Assembly (NCBI RefSeq): GCF_904849725.1
Contig: NC_058521.1
Coordinates: 338,008,638 to 338,072,637 of the forward strand
DNA: 64,000 nucleotides
Direction of reading: 5' to 3'
Source of the DNA: Hordeum vulgare subsp. vulgare
Taxonomy: Eukaryota > Streptophyta > Magnoliopsida > Poales > Poaceae
The notes below the pieces were generated by a model that was given only the letters and a program-made list of their open reading frames with translations, was not told the origin of the DNA and searched no databases. Below are positions 11,513-22,014 of this stretch, piece after piece. The number at the start of each line of letters is the position of its first letter. Position 1 is the first letter of the stretch. The position numbers and the translations under genes were made by a program.

Positions 11513-12002
11513 CCTCGCCCCTGCCCACCATATCCCCTATTTTTTGGTTGTTGAAGTGTGACCATGCCATGCTCTTTCCACTCTAGTTCATGCACATGAC
11601 GTGTTCGGTGAAATGCCCGAGCCACTCTACTTAAGCTTTCTCCTCTCCAAGCTCGACCTCCAAGCTCCATTTTCCTCAATATTTGTCTAGGTTTGGCCGT
11701 GCACCAACTGCACAAGTGTTTTAAAAGGTTAGCTACTTCATCCTTTCATTTGTCACTGCTAGTGTAGCTCATTTCAAATGCTCAAATTAACTTCTTAGAG
11801 TCTGCACATGCGTAGGGTGTCGTCCCGTGCCCGTCCTCACCATTGTCGATCGCCCCTTTCCGATCTCGTCGCGAGCACCACCGTGGTGAGCCTCTTGTTC
11901 TTATCTTCTTTTTAAAAGGAAAAAAAATCTTACTTGTATGATTTAGATACATACTTGTATAAATTACTCACTTTCATTATTTTTTGTTATTATATAGTGC
12001 GA
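11513..12002 (+). other. Leader/intron region of the coiled-coil gene
   Basis: This 490-bp stretch lies between the TATA box (11504-11510) and the ATG at 12003. It has no convincing reading frame. It holds GT...AG-like borders, for example a GTGAGCC donor-like string near 11885 and a T-rich run before 'tatatag' at about 11990-11997, so the mRNA leader is probably spliced. The ORFs here are short and without features. Confidence 0.4.
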
Positions 12003-12496
12003 TGGTTTTGGTATCCGCCTCCGTCGGCCCTCGTCCTGTCTATGATTCGGATGTGGTATATATTATCTTTTATAACTATTTGTTTTATTTAGTGTTTACG
12101 ACAATTATGACGACCAACGTGACATATATTTATTTAATCTAGGAGGTATGTGAACCGGAAATTCCAACCCACATAAAAATTCTTGTCGAGAAGTTAAATT
12201 TGGTTGAAAAAGAAAACAAATACTTGAAGAAAAAATTGAAAATAATTGAGGATAAGAATATGGAACTGGAGTTGCATGACGCCGATGTCATCGATGATCG
12301 CAAGATGAAGATCGATGCAATGCGGTTGAAGATGGATGCAATGCGCTTGAAGATGGATGAAATGCGCTTGAAGATTAGGAATATTAGAAAATATGCCATC
12401 GATAAAGAGGCTTGGTATCATTATGCTGTTGGATCAATTGTTACCTTAGTTGCGATTTTGATCGCGTTTGTTGTTGCATTTAAATGTTTTACATAG
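12003..12496 (+). CDS. Small tail-anchored coiled-coil protein of CACTA-1
   Basis: Two exons are read: 12003-12056 (18 codons starting MVLVSASVGPRPVYDSDV), a GT...AG intron, then 12143-12496 in the same phase, stop TAG at 12494-12496, about 135 residues in all. The middle is a charged coiled coil (LVEKENKYLKKKL..., then heptad repeats KIDAMRL, KMDAMRL, KMDEMRL). The C-terminal 25 residues are a hydrophobic membrane segment followed by FKCFT, so the protein looks tail-anchored. It is the only intact multi-feature ORF in CACTA-1 and runs opposite to the other two genes, from its own TATA box. I recall similar small ORFs in other Triticeae CACTA elements, but no function is known to me. Confidence 0.6.
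12308..12370 (+). repeat. Three tandem 21-bp units encoding heptads
   Basis: The 21-bp unit beginning aagatggatgcaatgcgctt is repeated three times with few changes, and each copy encodes one heptad (K-x-D-x-M-R-L). It extends the coiled coil without changing the frame. Confidence 0.9.
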
Positions 12497-12689
12497 TTGT
12501 ATGCTGTTTTATGAGAGAACTTTATGTATTTATTTTTTTCAATAATAACATTTGATCACTACTGTTCTTTGGCTTTAATGTGATGATGAACTTGTATTCA
12601 TTTGGTCATATGTTCTGCAATTGTTTTTTGATATATTTAATTTTATAATAGAGATGAATCGCCAATGATAATATTTAATTTCATAATAT
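12497..12689. other. AT-rich 3' flank of the coiled-coil gene
   Basis: Presumed 3' untranslated sequence, AT-rich, with an AATAATAA-type polyadenylation-like stretch near 12541. No other feature is seen. Confidence 0.4.
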
Positions 12690-13016
12690 GGTTTTTTGAA
12701 CTTATTTGAACTCCATACTTTTTGTGTGTTCAAAATGCACCATTCAAAGGAACATCACAAAATTTCACCAATTTCTGACTTCATTTGGTATATTTCGTGC
12801 ATTTACTTATTTTTTTGAGCTAGTTGACCCTGAAATTGAAAAGCACTACAAATGAACTCTGAAAATGTTGAAAGTTGGCATGCTATCATCATTTCACCCA
12901 CATAGCATGTGTTAAAAAGTTCAGAGGGCTACGACAAAAACTGGATGCACTTCGTGTACAAAACGGACAATCTCTCTCGAAGTATCAGGGTTTCGAACGA
13001 GAACTCATCTCTTACA
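12690..13016 (-). repeat. Single copy of the 337-bp unit (CACTA-1)
   Basis: Read on the minus strand, this segment matches one full unit of the array at 22015-26060. Shared strings include 'gattgtccgttttgtacacg', 'aagtgcatccagtttttg', 'catgctatgtgggtgaaatg', 'agagttcattt' and 'tttgaacac'. It lies between the 3' ends of the convergent coiled-coil gene and tnp2. Divergence from the array is modest, with small indels. Confidence 0.9.
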
Positions 13017-13122
13017 TGGATACTATGAAAATGAAAAGTGTTTGAAATTTAGTACATTCCATACATGCATTACATAAAAGGTTTAATACATTATTACATT
13101 ATTGCACCAATATTCCTATCTA

Positions 13123-16100
13123 TTATTTATGTTTTCTTCTGGGTCGTAGCCATGGAGAATCTTCATCATTCAGTATCATGCTTGGGTCAGTTTTCACTTT
13201 GAAGGGCGGAATTTCATGAAACTTATTATAATCTTCTGACATGTATGTCTTGTCATCTACTCCCACGATGTTTCTTTTCCCTGAATGAACTATGTGGCGT
13301 TTTGGCTCATCGGACGATATCTTCTTTTGCTGATTTCTTTTTCTCGTTTTTGTAGACATGTCCTTCACATAGAAAACCTGAGCGACATCATTGGCTAGGA
13401 CAAATGGTTCGTCCATGTACGCAAGATTGTTGAGATTCACTGTTGTCATGCCGTACTTTTGGTCTACAACTACCCCGCCTCCTGTCAGCTTCACCCATTT
13501 GCACCGAAACAAAGGGATCTTAAAAGTAGGTCCATAGTCAAGTTCCCATATCTCCTCTATGTACCCGTAATATGTTTCCAAACAGTGCCCATTCTCGTCT
13601 GTTGCATCAAAGCGGACACCACTATTTTGGTTGGTGCTCTTTTTATCTTGGGCAACCGTGTAAAATGTATTCCCATTTATCTCATACCCTTGGAAAGTAC
13701 ATATAGTCGAAGATGGTGGCCTGGCCAAACAGTACAGCTCATCTCCAACGGTGTCTTCATTCATGAGATGTGTCTGCAACCAACTTCTGAAAGTATTCTC
13801 GTGTTCCCCTTTAATCCAAGAGTCAGCCTTCCCCGGGTTTTCGGAGCGTAGAATATTCTTGTGTCTCACGATATACGGAGCCACCACGATGGAATTGTGT
13901 AGAACTGTGTAGTGTGCTTGAGAGAAAGAATGCCCGTCCATACATACTTTTGCTTTCCTTCCTAGTGTGCCTTTTCCTGTCAGCCTACCCTCATACCGAG
14001 ATTCAGGAACACCAATCGGCTTAAGGTCAGGAAGAAAGTCCACACAAAACTCAATGACCTCCTCTGTTCCATAGCCCTTGGAGATGCTTCCTTCTGGCCT
14101 AGCACGGTTACGAACATATTTCTTTAAGACTCCCATGAACCTCTCGAAGGGGAACATATTGTGTAGAAACAGAGGACCGAGAATTCTAATCTCTTCGACT
14201 AGGTGAACTAGGAGGTGTGTCATTATATTGAAGAAGGATGGCGGGAACAACAACTCAAAGCTGACCAGACATTGGACCACATCAATATGTAACCCTGATA
14301 GACTTTCTCAATCGATTACCTTCTGAGAAATTGCATTGAGGAATGCACATACCTTCACAATTGCCAGGCGAACATTTTCCGGTAGAATTCCCCTCAATGC
14401 AACCAGAAGCAATTGCGTCATAAGCACGTGGCAGTCATGAGACTTTAGGTTTTGGAATTTTTTGTCTTTCATATTTACGATTCCTTTTATATTCGACGAG
14501 AAGCCAGTCGGGACCTTGATACTGAAAAAGACTTCAAAGAAGATTTCCTTCTCTTCCTTAGTAAGAGCGTAGCTAGCACGCCCTTGAAACTGCCCTGGAT
14601 GCATGCCATCTCTTCCTTTATGACGTTCCTGGTCCTCCCGTGCTTCCGGTGTATCTTTTGACTTCCCATACAAGCCCAGGAAGCCTAGAATATTCATGCA
14701 GAGATTCTTCGTCAGGTGCATCACGTCGATTGCCGAGCGGACCTCATGGACTTCCCAGTAGGGTAGCTCCCAAAATGTAGATTTCTTCTTCCACATGGGT
14801 ACGCGCTTATCAGGGTCGTTTGGAACAGGTTGGCTGCCAGGACCTTTCCAAAGATTACTTTTAAATCTTTGACCATATCAAATACTTCAGCACCAGTACG
14901 GATGCCAGGCTTCCCCCGGGGTTCTGCCTTGCCATTGAAATGCTTGCCTTTTTTCTTTAAGGGATGCTTGGGCGAAAGAAAACGACGATTGTACGAGTAC
15001 ACATTCTTCCTACATTTGTCCAGATATATACTTTCTGTCTGATCCAAACAGTGCGTGCATGCATTGTATCCCTTGTTTGACTGTCCTGAAATGTTACTAA
15101 GAGCAGGCCAATCATTGATGGTTACGAAAAGCAACGCTCGAAGGTCAAATTCCTCTTGTTTGTGCTCGTCCCACACACGTACACCTGGTTCGGCCCACGG
15201 CTGTAAAAGTTCATCAACTAATGGCCTTAGGTACACATCAATATCGTTGCTGGGTTGCTTTGGAACTTGGATAAGCACTGGCATCATAATGAACTTCCGC
15301 TTCATGCACAACCAAGGAGGAAGGTTGTAGATACATAGAGTAACGGGCCAGGTGCTGTGACTGCAACTCTGCTCCCCAAAAGGATTCATGCCATCTGTAC
15401 TCAGACCTAACCATAAGTTCCTTGCGTCAGCTGCAAATCTCGGGAACTCTCTCTCGATTTTTCTCCACTGCCGACCATCAGCGGTGTGCCTCAACTTATC
15501 GTCTTTCATACGATCTTTCATGTGCCATCGCAACAACTTCGCATGATCTTTATTTCTGAACAGACGTTTCAACCGTGGTATTATAGGAGCATACCACATC
15601 ACTTTGGCAGGAACCCTCTTCCTGGGTGGCTCGCCCTCAATATCACCAGGGTCACCTTTTTTGATCTTATACCGCAATGCAGTGCATACCGGGCATTTAT
15701 CCATATTCTCGTACTTCTCACCGCGGTAGAGGATGCAGTCATTAGGGCATGCATGTATCTTCTGAACGTCTAATCCTAGAGGGCACACAAGCTTCTTTGC
15801 TTCGTACATGCTGGCGGGCAATTCGTTCTTTCTTGGAAGGATCTTCTTCATTAGTACCAGCAACTTTTCGAATGCCGAGTCAGTCACACCGGTCTCTGCC
15901 TTCCACTTCAGCAATTTCAGTGTGCTACCCAGCTTCTTCTGGCCATCTTCACAAGTTGGGTACAACAATTTGTTGTGGTCCTGTAACATCTGCTCGAACT
16001 GCAACCTCTCCTTTTCTGTGTCGCAACCTCGCCGTGCATCAGAAATGACCCGGCCAAGATCATCAGCGGGCTCATCTGGTTCCCGTTCTTCATCCTGATC

Positions 16101-16439
16101 TTCTTCTTCATTGTCTTCCATTGCGGTATCAGCATACTCAGGGAACATAGATCGGTAGTTGTCATCATCGTTCTCTTCTTCTTCATCGTCGTCTTCCATC
16201 ATAACCCCTCTTTATTCGTGCTTGGTCCAAACATTATAGCCCGACATAAAACCAGACCGAAGCAGGTGGCTCTGAATGACTCTTGAGGAAGTGTAATCCT
16301 TCTCATTCCGACATTCAACACATGGACAAAACATATAGCCACCACCATGCTTGTTTGCATCGGCTGCATCTCGAAAAGAATGCACGCCTTCTCTGTAAGC
16401 GGTTGTGCGTCAATCACCGTACATCCATGGATGGCTCAT
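13123..16439 (-). pseudogene. tnp2: CACTA-1 transposase tnp2 (TNPD-like), decayed
   Basis: A nearly complete tnp2-type transposase of about 1,100 codons. The N-terminal Transpos_assoc region starts at ATG 16439 and shows the Cys motif CPCVEC and 'GFMSGYNVW'. An acidic stretch is followed by the Transposase_21 core (CPNDCILYRGE..., DGMNPFGEQS, HCLD), then a DUF4218 region (FERFMGVLKKYVRNRARPEG near 14130) and a DUF4216 region (YGYIEEIWELDY near 13560). Defects: in-frame stops at codon 10 (about 16411) and just before 16202, a one-base frameshift near 14848, and an in-frame TGA near 14308. The second and later pieces keep frame to the stop at 13123. Transcription would start at the TATATAG at 16740-16734. 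Lost activity is inferred from the breaks. Confidence 0.9.
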
Positions 16440-16733
16440 CTGTGTTATACGACAGTATATCAAATACAATCACGATCCTAAAAATTAGTACCGCACGGTC
16501 TAAACGAGGAAATATAGTTGCTAACCTTTTAGAATAAGTAGAAATAAAGAGGAAGAGGTTTAAGCGTGGCTCAGGCATCTCATATCGTAGTTGTGTTCGG
16601 TGAACTGAAGCGGCATCGCTCTAACACACATTTCAACAAACACCTCTAGTGCATAAAAAAAGTGGAGAGCTAGCACCCACCCACAATCCTTCATCCAAGA
16701 AAAATGCAAGGAAGAGGGGAGAGGGGGGCTGTG

Positions 16734-16991
16734 CTATATACAGGCAGAGGACTTTAGTCCCGGTTTGAGACACAAACCGGGACTAAAGGTGGCGCACATG
16801 CGGACTGCCCACCGCGTATCCCTTCAGTCCCGGTTTGGGACACAAACAGGGACTAAAGGCTCCTTACGGGCCGGGACTAAAGCCTTAAGGGAGGCATTGA
16901 GAATTGGGGCGACGTGGCCGGGCCTTTAGTCACGGTCCAGAGGCAGGCCGGGACTAAAGGGTCCCGGCCAAATGCCCGTTTTCCACTAGTG
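16734..16991 (-). promoter_or_regulatory. Right end of CACTA-1: subterminal repeats and tnp2 promoter
   Basis: At least eight TTTAGTCCCGG/GGGACTAAAGG motifs lie at 16750-16965, followed by the terminal inverted repeat. Just inside them the minus strand reads CTGTATATAGC (TATATAG at 16740-16734), about 300 bases upstream of the tnp2 start. This is the expected promoter end of the element. Confidence 0.75.
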
Positions 16992-16994
16992 CCC

Positions 16995-18183
16995 CCCTAA
17001 ACCTCCCTTGTAACCTAGATCATTCGATTACGATTAGATGGACCAAATATCCCCTTCCCAAATTCACTTGCTATTGCTATTTATAGACTAACCCCTGGCA
17101 TATTTTGGAGAAATTCTAAAATCTAGGAGATGTGTCGCGTCGCTGTTGCCACTCTCTTCCTCCCTTGGTTTTAGCGCCAAGCCAACCATCTGTCGCCACC
17201 CTTCTCATGATCCTGCCTAATCCAAATCTGCTCAAGCGGACGCGTCCAGCAGCCTATAGCTCCCTCCGTCCGCGCGCCACAGCACCAGCAGTCGCCAGCG
17301 GGTCGCACATCCTCGAGACCCCGCCCCCGAGCTACCGGAGCACCACCTCGTCTGACCTCCTCCTGACGCAGCTCCTATCCTTGCGCCTGAAGCTGCCGCC
17401 TCATCCCACCAGCACCAGTCGCCTGAGACCGAACACGGCGCATGTGCTGACTCTCAAGCCTCGCTAGACTGCGCTACCTTCGACGACGAGCAGGTAGGGG
17501 CAGCAACACGAAGACCATGCCTTCACCTCGTCCACCCGTTCTGCGCTAGTCCAGACTCGACTTTTGTCATTGGACCCGCTAGCTGTAGTCTCTCGCGTTA
17601 TTGCGTCGGGTTCTACATCGCCGCTCGTGTGCCTTGCCATGGAGCTCGTCCGAATCTCCCGCGCGCCTTCGCTAGAGAAGCTCCATCGTGCCTGAGTTAC
17701 CACCTCCATCGCCAGGTCGTCCCACTCTCCTCTGCACCTGCGTCTTCCCTTCCCCATTCCCATGTTGCCTCATGTATCTCTCTCTCTCTACATGCCCATG
17801 AGCCATGGAGCTCGCCTCTTCGCCATCAACCCTCGCACCCGCATGGGATCTTCCCCGACCCCGCGTGTCACCTCGAGGGCACGAGGCAGCCCGCAATAGC
17901 CATGGACGGCCCCAAGCTCCTTCATCTGGCTCCTCCAACCCCAATATCCCCTTCACCCGGTCGTATTAAGCCGTGTTGCCGCACGAGCAACCCCAATCAT
18001 GGCAACAGAGGGATCCATCTCCCTGTTTAGCCGCTTTCAGGTTTGTTCAGCCGGCGACAGGGTATACCCCATCGTCGCTCAACTAGTTGGCCAATGGCTA
18101 GAGCCGCTCGATTCCATCCAAAGGTCCTTGGTTCGAAACCCAAGCACCCAAATTTTTGCCTGTCGTGCTTTAATTTTGCACAT
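16995..18183 (+). other. LARD-like 3' LTR, third piece
   Basis: This LTR piece lies between CACTA-1 and the LINE. It holds a TATA-like string at 17079-17087, then about 900 bp of C-rich DNA with open frames on both strands and no recognisable domain. A tRNA-like segment is described separately. Continuity with 33782 onward is shown by the LINE TSD. Confidence 0.55.
18069..18152 (+). other. tRNA-like segment with A-box- and B-box-like strings
   Basis: The string GCTCAACTAGTTGG resembles a Pol III A box. GGTTCGAAACC, about 50 bases later, fits the B-box consensus GGTTCGANNCC exactly. Flanking bases do not form a clear acceptor stem, so this is not called as a tRNA gene. It may be a tRNA-derived relic in the LTR. 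Confidence 0.35.
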
Positions 18184-18289
18184 ACACACACTGCCTTGTT
18201 TTTTTTGATAAAACACTGCTTTATTGATCACTAATACGAGTTACTGTGATAAAACTAGTATCAAAAGGTTGGAGGAGCTACACATGACG

Positions 18290-21200
18290 TCCCTCACCTA
18301 GATGCAAAGCATGTTTAGCTAAGTGATGAGCTTTCATATTGGATAATCTACCTTCATGAGCAAAAGATACGTCTTCGAAAGTCATTCGTCCCGGCCTTGA
18401 TTTCCTTGATGATAGGGGCAGTAACATCACAAGATCCTGAGTTGATTTCTTTTACCACATTTAAGTAATCAAACGCTACTGCCAGGGCCGGCCCTGAGGA
18501 GGGGCAGATGGGGCGGCCGCCCCGGTCCCCCCAATTTCAGGGCCCCCCTCTCAGGTACGTAAGTAGTAGCTCGGACTTCGCCTGAAAAAAAAGCTCATGT
18601 TTGTTGTAGCAAGACTTCATGCCTAGAACGTGTACACAAAAAATCTGATCTGGCCCAAGTTGCTTGCTGCGCAATCTAGGATGGGGTACACGCATGAACT
18701 TTTCGGAGAGAAATACGCATGTAGCAAGGCTGATAGATCAGGTCAGATCTTTCCCCAACAAAAGAGATCAGATCATATTTCTACGAAAGAAAAATGCATG
18801 CAGCACGCAGATGCATGAATTTCGCCTTGTGCCGAGCACCCACGCCATCGCCTGGTCATCGTCTGAACTCGCCCCGCTTCGCGATTATCACAATATCAAC
18901 TGCATGCGCAACAGCAGCCAGGAACAAGCGACAAGAGCAGACAAGTGCTGCATACAGTTGATCAGAAAAACTATCAATTGATTTTAAAATCCATATTCCA
19001 GAGCTGAAAGGTAACCATTCAGGTAGTTTCTTGTTCCTAAATTTGTTTCTTGTTAGTTGAAGTTGATGTCGAACTTGTTTTTGATAATCCAATCACTGGA
19101 TCGGATTAGTGTTTTTGAAAACCGCATTATTTGTGCTTAAGACGACAAAAAAATCAAATTGATAATGTTTACCGATTCCATTCCAATCGAACCCAATTTG
19201 CTTAGTTCGGATTAATTTTTGTTGACGTGTTACAATGAGAGTGTTGCTGGACAGATACTTTCAAAGTTTAGTAGATTTTTTTTTGGCAAATTCAGGAGAT
19301 TTCTATTTCACAAGAACTAGTCTATTCTTATGCATAACGAGTTTTTGATTACAACATGAAACTTGTAGATAACTTCATGTTGAACATCCTGATGTGCTTG
19401 TTTTCTCGATTTTGTAAACTGGATCAATATTTATAGTCTAGAAATTTGTATATGAGTGCTTTGGAGTTCATATTAAAAGGAGAATACTAGTTGTGCTTGT
19501 AAGTTACCTAAATATACATAGATTTTTTTGTTGTTCAAGAGCCTTGGCCAAAACATTTTATTTATCTTTATATCAAAGGCCCCCTGATTTTAGTTTTGCC
19601 CCGGGCCCCCGAAATGTCAGGACCGGCCCTGGCTACTGCTACCTTCTGAAGTAATAGATCCCTTCCCAAAGACCGTGCTTTACGACATGCTAATGTTTCC
19701 AGGATATGAGGGTCCGTTAATCCATGGAAAACAACAGATGATGAACCCAGGTAGAGGCCTTGATCATCCCGGCATACTGCGCTAACAAGGCCCGTGGAGG
19801 GATTTTTGCATACTGCGCCATCGACATTCACCTTTGTCCATCCCGCAGGTGGCGGAATCCATCTTCGAGCAGTAGATTGCACCGGTCTTGCATGTGATAT
19901 AGATGTTTTTGCCTTGGTCACTTCCAATTCAGCTATGAATTTGTTGACAAAGGAGTGTGTTGCCAAAGGGCTTTGGTGTTCTCCTTCATAGATCAATCTC
20001 CGTCTCGCGAACCAGATAGCCCATAGTGTGATCGTGATCTTGACCAACTCCTCCGCTGAAACCGACACTATCATACTGAAGAGCCACGACCGTGCGTCTG
20101 GTTCCGCTGTAGCTAGCATATACTCGACTAGCTCTTGGTCGTAAAGCACCCAGACACACCTCGCCATTGTGCAGGTAAGAAGGGAGTGGAGCCAAGAGTC
20201 CTCTGCTCCATATATCGCACAGGATGGGGAGGATGCCATATGCCCATGATGACGAACATCCGCTGTGGGCAGAGAAGTTTGTGCAAGTCGCCACAGAAAG
20301 ACCTTGATCTTCGACGAAACCTGAATTCTCCACAACGTGTCCCAGCATTTCTTCTCTGTGGTGCTGTCCGTAGGGCCGCCGCGTCCCTCGAGCCAGGCCT
20401 CCCGTCGTAGTTTGGTCGTGATGAGCATGCGATAACATGACTTTATAGTGAACTCTCCCTTCTTCTCTTGCGACTAGGCCCAAAAATCATCATATTGTCT
20501 CGTGCTAAGGGGTATATTGAGAATCACATTAGCATCTAACGGTAGGAAAGTTGTATTAATCAGTTCCTGCCGCCATCTTGCTGAAGTTGGATCGATGAGT
20601 TCTGACACTAGTGTCGGACAGTGAGGCGTAAGGCATGCGATCGGTCTCATGGAGGCCTCCTTAGGGAGCCAGTTTTGGTTCCAAATATCCATAGTGTTGC
20701 CGTCCCCAATCCGCTTGATCAGGCCTATTTTGAGAACTTCTTTACCTTCGATGATTGCATGCCAAATTTGTGATGGGTTGTTTCCAAGCTCAGCTACCAA
20801 AATCGAAATTGAGGGGAAGTAGCGTGCCTTTAGGATTGTAGCACTTAAGGACTCCGGAGATTTAAGCATGCGCCAAGCTTGTCTTGCAAGGAGGGCTAGA
20901 TTGAACAGTTCCACATCTCTGAACCCTAGTCCTCCTTCATATTTAGGTCGTGTCATCACTTCCCATGAAACCCAGCTCGTATTCCTTTCACCATTTTTGC
21001 TGCCCCACCAAATTTTTTGGATAATAGAATTGATATGGAGTCATAGTCCACGAGGTAGTTGGAAACACGCCATGGAAAAGACTGGAACAACTTGTGCAAT
21101 AGATTTGATAAGTACTTCCTTCCCCCCTGCAGATAAATTTTTCTCCATCCAGCCTTTAACTTTATTCCACACTCTGTATTTTAGGTATTTGAAAGCCCAA

Positions 21201-21562
21201 TTTTTACTGCTACCCACATCTGTGGGCATCCCCAAATATTTGTCATTCAGACTTTCATTCTGCACATTAAGAATGTTTTTGATAGTATCCTTCACCTGGG
21301 TGCACATCCTCTACCGAAGAAAACCGAAGATTTGGCTTGGTTGATTTTCTGTCCAGAGGCCATACAGTAGGTCTCCAACAAAGAAGATACCATAGTAGCT
21401 CCCTCACTACTAGACTTGAAGAACAACAGGCTGTCATCGGCAAAAAGTAAGTTACTAACCGGCAGAGCCGTTGGTGCCACTTTAATTCCGTTGATAGGCG
21501 ATGACTCATTGTGGTTTTTAAGGAGGCACGAAAGGCACTCTGCTGCCAGCAAGAAAAGGTAG
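18290..21562 (-). pseudogene. LINE ORF2, second half: RT end, zf-RVT and RNase H
   Basis: Read from 21562 downwards, this piece starts inside the RT domain (LFLLAAECLS), carries the active-site motif FADD at about 21444-21433, then the thumb and connection region, then a zf-RVT-like region (KIKVFLWRLA near 20330). A plant RNase H domain (WTKVNVDGAVCK near 19820) follows and is cut by the hAT element at 19631/18483. The frame resumes beyond the hAT element (FDYLNVVKEI near 18470, then NMKAHHLAKHAL near 18330). Frameshifts are needed near 21300, 21050 and 20470. It is the direct continuation of the piece that ends at 30402 on the far side of CACTA-2. Confidence 0.88.
18483..19631. mobile_element. 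hAT-type non-autonomous element, 8-bp TSD GCTACTGC
   Basis: The 1149-bp element starts CAGGGCCGGCCCTGAGG at 18483 and ends CCGGCCCTG at 19631, so the tips are inverted copies; CAGGGCCGGCCCTG is itself palindromic. GCTACTGC is present perfectly at 18475-18482 and 19632-19639, the 8-bp TSD of hAT elements. Further in, both ends have G/C-run sequence (gggcccccc), typical of this group. The interior is AT-rich and has no transposase. It is inserted in the RNase H region of the LINE. Confidence 0.92.
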
Positions 21563-21840
21563 CACTAGTCAAAAATAGGGCTTTGTTTCGGGCCTGGCCA
21601 GCCCATGAGTCCCGGTTCTTCACGAACCGGGACCCATGGGAGGCAATAGTCCCGGTTCATTAGCCCAGGGGCCGGCCGGGGCCTCGTGGGCATTTGTCCC
21701 GGTTCGTGTGGACCCATTTGTCCCGGTTCTAGGCACGAACCGGGACCAATGGGCCGCGCTCCTGGCCCACATCCATTGGTACCGGTTCATGCCTTGAACC
21801 GGTTTAGAAGGGGGGGGGGCTTTAGCCCCGGTTTATGCCA
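21563..21840. repeat. Left subterminal repeats of CACTA-2
   Basis: Inverted TCCCGGTTC/GAACCGGGAC pairs repeat about six times and form hairpins, for example around 21611-21630 and 21720-21744. They differ from the GGGACTAAAGG form in that the ACTAAAGG half is often replaced by ACCCATGGG or ACCAATGGG. Confidence 0.85.
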
Positions 21841-22014
21841 CGAACAAATGTAATTCTATCATTTGTGTGTTGTGTTTCTATCATTTGTGTTATGTTTCTA
21901 CTAGTGTGTTGTGTCCTAGATGTAATTCTATCATTTGTGCACTGTTGTGAACTTGAACAAATGTAATGTTGTGCCCTAGATGTAATGGATATCATGTGTT
22001 GTGTTAAAATTTTC
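21841..22014. repeat. Short repeats of ATCATTTGTGTTGTGTTT type
   Basis: Four or five imperfect copies of 'atgtaattctatcatttgtg' and 'gttgtgtttctatcattt' lie between the left terminal cluster and the 337-bp array. There is no coding potential. Confidence 0.7.

Larger units (their letters stand above)
5944..16991 (-). mobile_element. CACTA element 1 (about 11 kb, TSD CCC)
   Basis: The element starts CACTAGTGGGGACGGGGCC at 5944 and ends with the inverse of CACTAGTGGAAAACGGGC at 16991. Both sides have CCC (5941-5943 and 16992-16994), the 3-bp TSD of CACTA elements. Both ends carry many GGGACTAAAGG/CCTTTAGTCCC subterminal repeats. It is oriented on the minus strand: tnp2 at 16439-13123 is followed by an En/Spm-type second gene at 10201-6438, with an extra plus-strand gene at 12003-12496 between them. 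Both large genes carry stops and frameshifts, so the copy is not autonomous. It is inserted in the LARD-like 3' LTR. Confidence 0.92.

Noticed and set aside
17132..18030. Frames of 94-133 residues in the C-rich LTR piece
   Set aside because: C-rich DNA gives open frames on both strands. No motif, and the DNA is explained as an LTR.
18069..18152. A functional tRNA gene
   Set aside because: Box-like strings are present, but no clear acceptor or anticodon stems pair.
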